Source: Actinomadura bangladeshensis
Lineage (GTDB): Bacteria > Actinomycetota > Actinomycetes > Streptosporangiales > Streptosporangiaceae
Assembly (NCBI RefSeq): GCF_004348335.1
Contig: NZ_SMJW01000011.1
Location: forward strand, 1-61,558
Length of the DNA: 61,558 nt
Reading direction: 5' to 3'
A model generated the notes under the pieces. That model did no database searches. It had not been told where the DNA came from and saw nothing but the letters and a program-made list of their open reading frames with translations. Below are positions 34,338 to 42,033 of the stretch, in pieces (position 1 is the first letter of the stretch; the number at the start of each line of letters is the position of its first letter). Both the position numbers and the translations under genes were made by a program.

Positions 34338-35171
34338 GTGAACGACTGGGACGAATGGGTGGGCAGGACCGGCACGAGTACGGCCCTTCTTGATCCCGCT
34401 CAGGCGAATCGGATGGCGGTGACCCTCGACCGCGACCCCACGTTCGAGGCCGATGACGAGCTTCCTCCGGGTTGGCACTGGCTCTACTTTCACGAACTCG
34501 TTCGGGCCTCCGGCCTCGGTGACGACGGGCATCCGGCATTGGGCGTCACCATGCCCCCCGTGCCGCTACCCCGGCGGATGTGGGCGGCCGGCACGCTGAC
34601 GATCCGGGCGCCATTGCGTCTCGGCGCCGAGGCGGCACGGACCAGCACGATCCGTGCCGTCACCGCCAAGGAGGGGCGCACGGGGCCGCTGTACTTCGTG
34701 ACCGTCGAACATGACGTACAGGTGGACGGCCGGCCCGCCGTCTCCGAGTCACAGACCATCGTCTACCGGGAGGCGCCGAGCACACCGATCCGGGTCGAGG
34801 GTCCCTCCGCGCCGCGAGACGCGGACTTCACCGACCACTGGGAACTCGACAGCACCGCGTTGTTCCGCTATTCGGCGCTCACCTTCAACGGTCACCGGAT
34901 CCACTACGACGCCGACTACGCCCGGTCGGCCGAGGGCTACCCGAACCTCGTGATCCACGGTCCTCTTCTGGCGACGCTGCTGATGGACTCGCTGGTGCGC
35001 CGAGAACGTCGGTTCACCTCGTTCCGGTACCGCGCACGCTCGCCGCTCTTTCTGCCCGAACCGTTCACCGTCAACGGCCGGCGGGACGGTGACGGCCACA
35101 GCGTGTGGGCCGCGTCGCCCGATGGCCGCCTGGCGATGGAGGCGGAAGCAACTCACCGGCCCTCGCCGTGA
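34338..35171 (+). CDS. Mesaconyl/itaconyl-CoA hydratase-like double-hotdog protein (FAS1-like dehydratase domain)
   Basis: A 277-aa double-hotdog protein of the HTD2/mesaconyl-C4-CoA hydratase/Ich type. The N-terminal hotdog starts around residue 15 and contains LPPGWHWLYF. The C-terminal hotdog has ALFRYSALTFNGHRIHYD and EGYPNLVIHGPLLATLL, the hydratase-2 catalytic region with Asp and His. GTG at 34338 is chosen because AGAGGA lies ten bases upstream; the frame to 34284 lacks a site. It would add water to an unsaturated acyl-CoA made by the dehydrogenase upstream, giving a beta-hydroxyacyl-CoA such as citramalyl-CoA. The product lyase is not in the window. The exact substrate is inference. 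Confidence 0.85.
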   Translation: MNDWDEWVGRTGTSTALLDPAQANRMAVTLDRDPTFEADDELPPGWHWLYFHELVRASGLGDDGHPALGVTMPPVPLPRRMWAAGTLTIRAPLRLGAEAARTSTIRAVTAKEGRTGPLYFVTVEHDVQVDGRPAVSESQTIVYREAPSTPIRVEGPSAPRDADFTDHWELDSTALFRYSALTFNGHRIHYDADYARSAEGYPNLVIHGPLLATLLMDSLVRRERRFTSFRYRARSPLFLPEPFTVNGRRDGDGHSVWAASPDGRLAMEAEATHRPSP

Positions 35172-35181
35172 AAGGTCTGCT

Positions 35182-36330
35182 GTGCAAACACTCGATGGGA
35201 TCCTGGTCGTCGCGCTGGAACAGGCCGTCGCCGCGCCCTTCGCGAGCCGCCAGCTCGCGGACCTCGGTGCCCGCGTCATCAAGGTCGAGCGCCCCGGCGT
35301 GGGTGACTTCGCCCGCGAGTACGACCGCTCGGTCCATGGTGAATCCAGTTACTTCGTCTGGTTGAACCGAGGCAAGCAGAGCATTGAACTCGACATCAAG
35401 GACCCGGCCGACCGCGCGGTCCTGGACGCGATGATCGACCAGGCGGACGTCGTCCTGCAGAACCTCGTCCCGGGCGCCGCCGAGCGGCTGGGACTGGACG
35501 CCGCGACGCTGCGCGCCCGCCGCCCCGAGCTCGTCCACTGCTCGATCTCGGGCTATGGATCGTCGGGGCCGCTCAGCCGGAAGAAGGCATACGACCTGCT
35601 GGTCCAGTGCGAGACCGGCATCGTGTCGGTGACGGGGACCGGCGACGAGTACGCCAAGGTCGGCGTGTCCATCGCGGACATCGCCACCGGCATGTACGCC
35701 TACTCGGGGATCCTCGCGGCGCTCTACGAACGCGCTACGACCGGCGAAGGCAGCACGCTCGACGTCGCGATGCTCGACGCGCTGGGTGAGTGGATGGTTC
35801 AGCCCACCTACTACACGGTGTACGGGGACAACCCCACCCGGCGGACGGGAGCCCGGCATCCCTCCATCGCCCCCTACGGCCCCTATCGTGCCGGCGATGG
35901 CGGCACCGTCTTCCTCGGGGTGCAAAGTGACAGGGAGTGGGCCGTCCTGTGCCGGGAGATCCTGGGGCGTCCCGACGAGGTGGACGACCCTCACTTCGCG
36001 CGCAACACCGAACGGGTCGAGAACAACGATCTGATCACCCGGCTGATCGAGCGCGCCTTCTCCTCCATGACCGCGGACGAGATCGCCGACCGCCTCGATG
36101 AGGTCGGCATCGCCTGCGCACGAGTGCGCACCCCGGCCGAGTTCTTCGACCATCCCCAGCTCCGGGCGCGGGACCGGTGGCGGACCGTCGACACCGCGAG
36201 CGGCTCGGTGAGGGCGTTGCTACCCCCGGTCGCGGTCCGGGGCCGTGAGCCCTTGATGCGCGCCGTGCCGGCGCTGGGCGAGCACAACGACTCGCTTCGC
36301 GCGGAGTTCGCCGGCGGCGCCGGTTCCTGA
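35182..36330 (+). CDS. CaiB/BaiF-family CoA-transferase
   Basis: A 382-aa family III CoA-transferase that moves CoA between carboxylic acids through an aspartyl-CoA thioester intermediate. Visible blocks are VVALEQAVAAPFASRQLADL, GARVIKVERPGVGDFARE, YFVWLNRGKQSIELDIK, the acidic region SIADIATGMYAYSGILAALY with the catalytic Asp, and GIACARVRTPAEFFDHPQL. GTG at 35182 begins at the conserved N terminus; AAAGG is seven bases upstream. It is ten bases after the hydratase gene. It probably activates the pathway acid. With the hydratase and acyl-CoA dehydrogenase it makes a compact activation-oxidation-hydration set. Confidence 0.94.
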   Translation: MQTLDGILVVALEQAVAAPFASRQLADLGARVIKVERPGVGDFAREYDRSVHGESSYFVWLNRGKQSIELDIKDPADRAVLDAMIDQADVVLQNLVPGAAERLGLDAATLRARRPELVHCSISGYGSSGPLSRKKAYDLLVQCETGIVSVTGTGDEYAKVGVSIADIATGMYAYSGILAALYERATTGEGSTLDVAMLDALGEWMVQPTYYTVYGDNPTRRTGARHPSIAPYGPYRAGDGGTVFLGVQSDREWAVLCREILGRPDEVDDPHFARNTERVENNDLITRLIERAFSSMTADEIADRLDEVGIACARVRTPAEFFDHPQLRARDRWRTVDTASGSVRALLPPVAVRGREPLMRAVPALGEHNDSLRAEFAGGAGS

Positions 36331-36375
36331 CCGCCCGTCGGGCGCGATCTTCCGAAAGCGAAGGCTTGGCAGCAC

Positions 36376-36395
36376 TGTATTACTGTATTACGGTA
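36376..36395. promoter_or_regulatory. Candidate GntR operator TACTGTATTACGGTA upstream of the CMD-family gene
   Basis: Two tandem copies of TGTATTAC (36376-36383, 36384-36391) run into GGTA. Together they form the 15-bp symmetric pattern TAC-N-GTA-N-TAC-N-GTA at 36381-36395. The same pattern occurs in the OYE spacer at 40614-40636, and a related dyad precedes gntR. The site sits 28 bases before the GTG start, where a bound repressor would block transcription. Confidence 0.6.
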
Positions 36396-36422
36396 GCCGT
36401 GTTGCCAATCTGAAGGAGACCA

Positions 36423-36845
36423 GTGACCAGCGTTCAGGATCCGCAGCTCTACATCGACGACATGGCGCGCAAGCGCGGCTACGTCCTCGACTACCACAAG
36501 GTGATGGCCAAGCAGGATTTCGATGTGCTGCAAGCCGCCAACGGCCTCGTCGGCGCGGCCTACCTCGACCAGCGGACGCTGGACCGGAGGACGAAGGAGC
36601 TCATCTTCATCGTCAGCCTCACGGTGATGCGCGCTTCGAAGGGGCACATCCAGAGCCACATCAAGGTCGCGCTCGACCTGGGGGTCACTCCGCGGGAGAT
36701 CCTCGAGGCGATCGAGATCAGCCTGCCGGAGGCGGGCATCGTGGCCTTCCAGAACGGCTTCGAGGCGTGGCGCGAGGTCGTCGGCGCCGACGGCCTGGAG
36801 CCGACCGTGGACGTGCACCAAGGAGGTGCGGGCGCCGATGCCTGA
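36423..36845 (+). CDS. Carboxymuconolactone decarboxylase/AhpD-family protein
   Basis: A 140-aa all-helical protein of the CMD/AhpD family. The signature region is RRTKELIFIVSLTVMRASKG followed by HIQSHIKVALDLGVTPREIL. The protein contains no cysteine, so it lacks the AhpD CxxC redox site and is closer to gamma-CMD. The start GTG has AAGGAG ten bases upstream. It overlaps the next gene by eight bases, so the two are coupled. Its role in the CoA/GntR regulon is unknown. Decarboxylation or isomerisation of a ring-opened intermediate is a family-based suggestion. Confidence 0.85.
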   Translation: MTSVQDPQLYIDDMARKRGYVLDYHKVMAKQDFDVLQAANGLVGAAYLDQRTLDRRTKELIFIVSLTVMRASKGHIQSHIKVALDLGVTPREILEAIEISLPEAGIVAFQNGFEAWREVVGADGLEPTVDVHQGGAGADA

Positions 36846-37758
36846 CCTCCCGGCCACGGCGGACGGCGTCGTCTTCATCGGCTTGGGCACGATGGGGCGG
36901 CCGATGATCCGCAACCTCGCGCGGTCCGTGCCCGTGGCGGCCTACGACGCCGACCCCGAGGCGCTCGCCGCGGCCGCCCGCAACGACGGTGTGACGGCGC
37001 TCGGGAGTCTCGCCGGCGGAGCCGGCGCCGACGTCGTGATCCTCATGCTGCCCGACAGCACGGTGGTCGGGCGCGTGCTCGGCGATCCGGCGGACTCGGC
37101 GAGCCTCGCCGGCCGCCTGCGTCCGGGCACGCTGGTCGTCGACATGGGCTCATCGGCGCCGCAGGCCACACAGGGGCTGGCCGAGCGGCTCCGGGGACGC
37201 GGCGTGGCGATGGTCGACGCTCCGGTCTCCGGAGGCCCGCGCAAGGCCGCGACGGCCGAGTTGACGATCATGGCCGGCGGGCCGGCCGAGGACTACGCGC
37301 GGGCCCTTCCCCTGCTGCGCGCGATGGGCGCCTCGGTCACGCACGTCGGCCCGGTCGGGTCCGCGCACGCGCTGAAGGCGCTCAACAACCTGCTGTCGGC
37401 CATCGGCCTGGTCGGGGCGCTGGAGGTGCTCACCGCGGGAGCCGCGTTCGGCCTGGATCCCCGCACGATGCTCGACGTCATCAACAGGTCCACCGGCCGC
37501 AACCAGTCGACCGAGGTCAAGATCGGCCCGGAGGTGCTGGACGGACGGTTCCAGGTCGGCTTCTCGCTCCCGCTGACCGTCAAGGACATCACGACCGCGC
37601 TGGACCTGGCGACCTCGCTGGGACTGTCGCCGGAGGTGTCGCAAGCCTGCGTCCGGTTCTGCCGGACCGCACTCGCCGGCCTGGGGGAGGACAACCCGGA
37701 TCAGTCCGAGATCGCCCGTTACCTGGCGAAGCTGACCGGGGTCGACCTCGCCGGCTGA
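36838..37758 (+). CDS. NAD(P)-dependent beta-hydroxyacid dehydrogenase (3-hydroxyisobutyrate dehydrogenase family)
   Basis: A 306-aa two-domain dehydrogenase. The N-terminal Rossmann fold has VFIGLGTMGRPMIRNLA. The substrate loop is DAPVSGGPRKA, and the catalytic Lys lies in HALKALNNLLSA, as in MmsB/GarR. ATG at 36838 is preferred to GTG at 36826 because the GTG lies on top of the AAGGAGG ribosome binding site. It would oxidise a 3-hydroxyacid to the semialdehyde, or run in reverse. It overlaps the CMD-like gene and precedes gntR with only a 52-base gap, in which the regulator's own operator-like dyad is found. The exact hydroxyacid is unknown. Confidence 0.93.
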   Translation: MPDLPATADGVVFIGLGTMGRPMIRNLARSVPVAAYDADPEALAAAARNDGVTALGSLAGGAGADVVILMLPDSTVVGRVLGDPADSASLAGRLRPGTLVVDMGSSAPQATQGLAERLRGRGVAMVDAPVSGGPRKAATAELTIMAGGPAEDYARALPLLRAMGASVTHVGPVGSAHALKALNNLLSAIGLVGALEVLTAGAAFGLDPRTMLDVINRSTGRNQSTEVKIGPEVLDGRFQVGFSLPLTVKDITTALDLATSLGLSPEVSQACVRFCRTALAGLGEDNPDQSEIARYLAKLTGVDLAG

Positions 37759-37762
37759 GCCG

Positions 37763-37814
37763 TGTATTACCATGATATGGTCCTTGACCGCTGAGGGGAG
37801 ACGACCATATATGG
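37763..37814. promoter_or_regulatory. gntR upstream region with dyads ACCAT-N3-ATGGT and CCATATATGG
   Basis: TGTATTAC (37763-37770, one mismatch at its first base) is followed by the perfect dyad ACCAT-GAT-ATGGT at 37769-37781. A second perfect palindrome, CCATATATGG, lies at 37805-37814 over the ATG of gntR. TGTATTAC is also part of the CMD-gene site. The region would suit autoregulation of gntR, with the second dyad able to block the ribosome binding site or start. Confidence 0.5.
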
Positions 37815-38554
37815 CAGCGCAACGGGTGCGGCGGGTGGCCGCGCCGCTGCGGGCTCAGGTGCTCGAGGTGTTCCGTCAGGACATTCTGGCGGCCGAGTTC
37901 GAACCGGGGGAGCGGCTCGTCGAGGCGCGGCTGTGCGACCGGTACGAGGTCTCCCGGACGGTCATCCGCGAGGTCCTGCGGCAGCTCGAGTCGGAAGGAC
38001 TCGTGACCATGCTGCCCAACCGCGGCCCGGTCGTCACCGAGCTGACGGCCTTCGACGCCAGGGCGCTGTTCGAGGTGAGAGGTGCGCTGGAGGGCCTGGC
38101 CGGGGCGCTGTTCGCCGAGCGGGCCACCGCCGAGCAGCGCGAGCGGATGGGCAGGGTGGTCCAGCGGTTCGCCCGCACCCACCGCGAGGCCGACCTGGCC
38201 GACCGGCTGGCGATGAAGGACGAGTTCTACGACATCCTCATCGCCGGGTCGGTGAACCCGGTCATCGACTCGACGCTGCGCGGCATCCACGCCCGCGTGC
38301 AGATGTTGCGCGGGCTGTCCCTGCAGGCCGAGGGACGTGGGCCGGAGACCGTCAAGGAACTGACCGCGATCCATGACGCCGCGGCCGTGCGCGGTGACGC
38401 CGACGCCGCCCGTGCCGCCTGCGAGCACCACGTCCGCAATGCCGCGGCGACCGCGCTGCGCGAACTCGCCGCCCGCCAGCACGAGCAGCGCGAGCAGCGC
38501 GAGCAGCGCGAGCAGCAGGAGCGGCGGGAACCCCGCACCGGCCGAGCCGGGTGA
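37811..38554 (+). CDS. GntR-family (FadR/FCD subfamily) transcriptional regulator
   Basis: A 247-aa regulator. The winged helix spans residues 10-75 (GERLVEARLCDRYEVSRTVI, REVLRQLESEGLV). The helical FCD ligand domain has ALFEVRGALEGLAGALFAER, MKDEFYDILIAG and a C-terminal His in CEHHVRNA, consistent with the usual metal site. The start at 37811 has GAGGGGAG upstream; an in-frame ATG at 37772 has none. A hydrophilic tail of EQR repeats follows the domain. It probably represses the CMD/HIBADH unit and the divergently placed OYE/hydrolase unit through TACNGTA sites, releasing on a pathway acid. A strong bidirectional terminator follows. Confidence 0.93.
   Translation: MAAQRVRRVAAPLRAQVLEVFRQDILAAEFEPGERLVEARLCDRYEVSRTVIREVLRQLESEGLVTMLPNRGPVVTELTAFDARALFEVRGALEGLAGALFAERATAEQRERMGRVVQRFARTHREADLADRLAMKDEFYDILIAGSVNPVIDSTLRGIHARVQMLRGLSLQAEGRGPETVKELTAIHDAAAVRGDADAARAACEHHVRNAAATALRELAARQHEQREQREQREQQERREPRTGRAG
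38483..38518 (+). repeat. Tandem 9-bp repeat GAGCAGCGC encoding EQR units in the GntR tail
   Basis: Three perfect copies of GAGCAGCGC (38483-38509) and a fourth diverged copy GAGCAGCAG lie in frame near the 3' end of gntR, giving an EQR-EQR-EQR-EQQ tail outside the FCD fold. It is a likely slippage site and may differ in number between strains. Confidence 0.8.
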
Positions 38555-38560
38555 TGAACG

Positions 38561-38599
38561 GAGAAAGCCTCCGGTCCCTGGAAGACCGGAGGCTTTCTC
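38561..38599. terminator. Bidirectional hairpin terminator between gntR and the hydrolase gene
   Basis: A perfect 16-bp stem, GAGAAAGCCTCCGGTC at 38561-38576, pairs with GACCGGAGGCTTTCTC at 38584-38599 around a 7-base loop. The stem ends in A/T-rich pairs, giving TTTCTC on either strand. It lies exactly between two convergent genes. Confidence 0.85.
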
Positions 38600-38632
38600 G
38601 TCGTCCCAGCCGGTCGTGCCGGCCGGTCGTCC

Positions 38633-39424
38633 CTAGCCGGACACCACGTCGGCGATCAGCTTGGCCGTGCCCTCGGGCGACTCGACGTGGAAGTGGTGGC
38701 TTCCCAGGTCGACGGGCACGATCCGGATGCGGTCGCGGTAGCGGTCGACGGCTTCCTGCGTGATGATCGAGCGCACCCCGAACACCGTGATCGGCTGCTT
38801 GGCCTCGAGCAGTGCGGCGTCCATGTCCCACTGCACCAGCCCTTCGAAGCACCGCAGGCCGGCCGGCTGCCGCACGGCGGACATCTTGGTGAAGTAGGCG
38901 TCCTTCACCGCGGGATCGGTGCCCTCCGGCGAACCGGCCTCGACCAGTCCCCGCACGGCCGAGGGGAAGTCCTCGTGGAACGCCTGCAGCATCGCGCCGG
39001 CCTGGTGTTCGTCCTGTGCGGGGAACAGGGACAGGTAGTGCAGGGCGTCGAGGGCGACCACCTGTGAAACAACGTCGGGGAGCATCCGCCCGGTCTCCAC
39101 GGCCACCGCCCCGCCGAGGGAGTGCCCGACCACGACGCAGGTGCCCACCGACTCGGCCTCCAGCACGGCTGCCACGTCGCGGGCGAACTCCTCCATCGTC
39201 CAGACGTCCCGTGCGGACCGGGACTCGCCGTGTTCGGCGAGATCGATCGCGAGAACGCGGTAGTGGCCGGGCAGGAAGGTGGTGATCGCGTCGAAATCGG
39301 TACGGTTGCAGCCCCAGCCGTGGACGAAGGCCACCGTGGGCCCATCGGCCGGACCGCTGACCGTGTAGTGGATCGTCGTGTCGTTCGGGCGCCGCACTGC
39401 GGCGGTCCTCGTGGTCACCGTCAT
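38633..39424 (-). CDS. Alpha/beta-fold hydrolase
   Basis: A 263-aa hydrolase. The oxyanion region is VAFVHGWGCN. The nucleophile elbow is VVVGHSLGGAV (Ser). The C-terminal His is in GSHHFHVESPEG. An acid residue is expected in the VFGVRS region but is not a clear Asp. ATG at 39424 is preferred because GGAGG lies six bases upstream; the ATG at 39436 overlaps that site. It follows the OYE gene by 37 bases on the same strand and is probably co-transcribed from the GntR-controlled promoter. It may hydrolyse an ester, lactone or ring-cleavage product in that pathway. Confidence 0.92.
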   Translation of the reverse strand: MTVTTRTAAVRRPNDTTIHYTVSGPADGPTVAFVHGWGCNRTDFDAITTFLPGHYRVLAIDLAEHGESRSARDVWTMEEFARDVAAVLEAESVGTCVVVGHSLGGAVAVETGRMLPDVVSQVVALDALHYLSLFPAQDEHQAGAMLQAFHEDFPSAVRGLVEAGSPEGTDPAVKDAYFTKMSAVRQPAGLRCFEGLVQWDMDAALLEAKQPITVFGVRSIITQEAVDRYRDRIRIVPVDLGSHHFHVESPEGTAKLIADVVSG

Positions 39425-39461
39425 TCCAGCCTCCATTGGTGATTCCAGCCGTGGATTCGGC

Positions 39462-40562
39462 TCACAACGCGCGGTGGTACTGCTCCGGCCAGGCCGTCGT
39501 GTCGCTGGGACGCTCGCGCAACGCGAAGTACGGGTCGCGCAGCAGCGCGCGCCCGACCAGCACGGCGTCCGCCTGGCCGTCGCCCACCACCCCGTCGGCC
39601 AGCGAGAGGTCGGCGATCTGGCCGACCGGGGCGACCAAGAGCCCCGATGCCTTCTTCAGCGCCGCCGCGAACGCGACGTTCACCCCGTCCTTGGCCGGCG
39701 GCCGCGCCTCCGCATCGCGCACCAGCACACCGGACGAGACGTCCAGGAGGTCGATGCCCACGGCCGCCAGTTCTTTGGCGAACATCATCGCCTCCTCGAG
39801 GGTGATGCCGCCTTCGATGTAGTCGGTGGCGGTGATGCGGACGAAGACGGGTTTGTCCGCCGGGAAGGCTTCGCGGACGGCGCGGGCCACCCGCAACGGA
39901 AGACGCATCCGGTTCTGCAGGCTTCCGCCGTACTCGTCCGTCCGCCGGTTGGCCAGCGGGGACAGGAACTGGTGCAGGATGTAGCCGTGCGCGGCGTGCA
40001 TCTCCACCACCTGGTAGCCCGCCGCGTGGGCCATCCGGGCCGCCTGCGCGAACGCCTCGACGACCTCGTCGATATCGGCCCGATCGGCCTCCCGGGGCAC
40101 GGTCAGGTCGCCGAACGCGATCGGCGACGGCGCTATCAGATCCCACCCGCCGTCGGCCGGGGACACCGGGCCGTTCTGCCCCTCCCCGACCCAGGGGACG
40201 TGGTGCGATCCCTTCCTGCCCGCCGCCAGCAGCTGGATCCCGGGAACCGCGCCCCGCTCGGCGATGAACGAGGTCACCCGCCGGTGCGCGGCGGCCTGCT
40301 CCGCATTCCAGATCCCGAGATCCGCCGAGGTGGTCCGGTGCGACGGCCCGACCGCCGCGGACTCGACCATGACCAATCCCACTCCACCGGCCGCACGCGC
40401 ACCGTAGTGAACGAGGTGCCAATCGGTCGGTTTCCCGTCGGCTCCCGCGGAGTACTGGGCCATGGGAGACATCCACACCCGGTTGGGGACCGTCACCTCC
40501 CGCAGTCTCAGCGGGGTCATCACCGGGCCGGTCAACTCTGTGCTGGGCACAGCTGAACTCAC
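39462..40562 (-). CDS. NADH:flavin oxidoreductase / Old Yellow Enzyme family (YqjM-like) with Cys-to-Ala change
   Basis: A 366-aa FMN ene-reductase. It starts with LREVTVPNRVWMSPMAQYSA. The substrate-binding HAAHGYILHQFLSPLANRRT and EYGGSLQNRM are canonical, as is the C-terminal DAVLVGRALLRDPYF. In YqjM-class enzymes the segment PMCxYS carries a Cys that tunes the flavin; here it is Ala (PMAQYS). The IQLxHAGRK segment reads IQLLAAGRK, another change near the flavin. The two substrate His (HAAH) are kept. The start is uncertain: GTG at 40562 with GAGGAA nearby, or ATG at 40520. It probably reduces an activated C=C bond of a pathway intermediate. Confidence 0.9.
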   Translation of the reverse strand: MSSAVPSTELTGPVMTPLRLREVTVPNRVWMSPMAQYSAGADGKPTDWHLVHYGARAAGGVGLVMVESAAVGPSHRTTSADLGIWNAEQAAAHRRVTSFIAERGAVPGIQLLAAGRKGSHHVPWVGEGQNGPVSPADGGWDLIAPSPIAFGDLTVPREADRADIDEVVEAFAQAARMAHAAGYQVVEMHAAHGYILHQFLSPLANRRTDEYGGSLQNRMRLPLRVARAVREAFPADKPVFVRITATDYIEGGITLEEAMMFAKELAAVGIDLLDVSSGVLVRDAEARPPAKDGVNVAFAAALKKASGLLVAPVGQIADLSLADGVVGDGQADAVLVGRALLRDPYFALRERPSDTTAWPEQYHRAL

Positions 40563-40613
40563 TTCCTCACAACATCGCGGCCGGCGGCATCAGCCGAACC
40601 TTGACGACGAAAT

Positions 40614-40636
40614 TACCGTAATACGATACTACGGTA
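40614..40636. promoter_or_regulatory. Candidate GntR operator (double TACNGTA element) upstream of the OYE gene
   Basis: TACCGTAATACGATA (40614-40628) and TACGATACTACGGTA (40622-40636) overlap. Each fits TAC-N-(G/A)TA-N-TAC-N-(G/A)TA, and the outer arms TACCGTA/TACGGTA are perfect inverted repeats. The site is 52 bases upstream of the OYE start and matches the site before the CMD gene. It is locally AT-rich compared with the flanks. Confidence 0.6.
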
Positions 40637-40679
40637 TCCGTCGCGGCGGCCGTCGTCGTCCGGGTGCGCGGACGTCGCG

Positions 40680-40711
40680 GCAGCGCGAACCCCCCTCGGC
40701 GTTCGCGCTGC
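40680..40711 (-). terminator. Hairpin terminator downstream of the MFS transporter gene
   Basis: An 11-bp perfect stem, GCAGCGCGAAC at 40680-40690, pairs with GTTCGCGCTGC at 40701-40711 over a 10-base loop. It begins nine bases after the MFS stop codon on the minus strand. No T-tract follows, which is common in high-GC actinomycetes. It separates the transporter from the GntR-controlled OYE promoter. Confidence 0.65.
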
Positions 40712-40719
40712 CGCATCCA

Positions 40720-42033
40720 TCAGTCGAGTGTCTTCTTCTTGACGCCGTCGGGCATCGTCATGATCGTGGCCATCCCGATCAACGCGGAGACGACGACGTA
40801 GATCCAGATCTGGTCTCGGTGCCCGATGCTGGTCAGCCAGGTGGTGAAGTACGGCGCGGTGCCACCGAAGAGCGCGACGCCCGTCGCGTAGGGAAGCCCA
40901 GTCCCGGTCGTGCGCACCGAGGTCGGGAACAGTTCGGCGTAGATGGCGGCCACGTTCGCCGAGTTGCCTACGAGCAGCACCATCCCGATGAGTTCGACCA
41001 GCAGCAGCGTCCAGAAGCCGCCGTCTTCGAGCAGGCGGTATGCCGGCCACGAGAACAGCGCGAACCCGACCAGGAAGAACATGAACGTGGAACGCCTTCC
41101 GACGCGGTCCGACAGCATTCCGCCGAAGGGCAGCAGCACGATGAAGACGATGACCGCGAGGGTGTTCGCGAGAAGTGCCGTGTCCAGGTCGAGGCCGGCC
41201 GTCTTGTTGGCATAGCCGGGCATGCTGACGACCCACAGGTAGTAGATGATCGACGCGGGGATCGCGAGCCCGATGACGCGGAGCATGTTCACCTTGTGGG
41301 CGGCGAACAGCGTTTTCATCGGGTTGTGCGTCCTGCCGGTCACTTCCGCTTCGTCGAAGTGCTGGGTCTCCCGGGTGCGGACCCGCAGCCACAGGACGAT
41401 CAGGCCCATGGCCGCGGCGGCGGCGAAGGCGATCCGCCAGCCGAACCTCTCCGTCTGCTCGTCGTTCAGGACCGAAGTCACGATGAACGCGAACAGGGAG
41501 GCGAGCAGAATGCCGCCCGCCGTCGACACCTGCTGGAACGATCCCGCGAACGCCCGTCGCCCCGGTGCCGCGCTCTCGACGATGTAGGACACCGAACTGG
41601 GCCACTCGCCGCCGGCGGAGAACGCCTGCACGAGCCTGGCCAGCAGCAGCACCAGCGGCGCGAAGAACCCGATCTGCTCGTAGGTCGGGCACACCGCGAT
41701 GGCCAGACCACCGGCCGACATCATGCTCACCGTCACCATCAGGGCCTTCTTGCGACCGTGCCGGTCGGCATAGGCGCCCAGGACGGCGCCGCCGATCGGG
41801 CGCATCAGGAACCCCGCGGCGAAGATCGCCAGGGTCGACAGGAACGCGGTGATGGAATCGCCGCCGGGGAAGAACTGACCCGCGAAGACCGGAGCCAGCG
41901 AAGCGTAGATCCCCCAGTCCAGATATTCGATCGTGTTCCCGAGCGACCCGGCGAAGATCGCCCTCTTCTGTTCACTGCTCGTCCTGGCCGGTGGTGCGCC
42001 TTCGGCCACGGCGATTTTCTCTTCTGCGGACAT
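40720..42033 (-). CDS. MFS transporter, metabolite:H+ symporter (MHS) type
   Basis: A 437-aa twelve-helix major facilitator. The first helix region NTIEYLDWGIYASLAPVFAG, the loop motif GAYADRHGRKKALM, the conserved ARLVQAFSAGGEWPSSVSYI and the second-half loop GGMLSDRVGRRSTF are typical of the KgtP/ProP/ShiA branch, which imports carboxylates, betaines or shikimate-like acids with protons. ATG at 42033 is chosen because AAGGAGAGC precedes it; the upstream open frame to 42099 is not family-like. It lies between the GntR and IclR modules. Orientation and a 318-base leader suggest its own promoter. It may import the acid handled by either module. Confidence 0.93.
   Translation of the reverse strand: MSAEEKIAVAEGAPPARTSSEQKRAIFAGSLGNTIEYLDWGIYASLAPVFAGQFFPGGDSITAFLSTLAIFAAGFLMRPIGGAVLGAYADRHGRKKALMVTVSMMSAGGLAIAVCPTYEQIGFFAPLVLLLARLVQAFSAGGEWPSSVSYIVESAAPGRRAFAGSFQQVSTAGGILLASLFAFIVTSVLNDEQTERFGWRIAFAAAAAMGLIVLWLRVRTRETQHFDEAEVTGRTHNPMKTLFAAHKVNMLRVIGLAIPASIIYYLWVVSMPGYANKTAGLDLDTALLANTLAVIVFIVLLPFGGMLSDRVGRRSTFMFFLVGFALFSWPAYRLLEDGGFWTLLLVELIGMVLLVGNSANVAAIYAELFPTSVRTTGTGLPYATGVALFGGTAPYFTTWLTSIGHRDQIWIYVVVSALIGMATIMTMPDGVKKKTLD

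Noticed and set aside
38483..38518. CRISPR or VNTR array
   Set aside because: Repeats are 9 bp, contiguous, in frame and coding, with no spacers.
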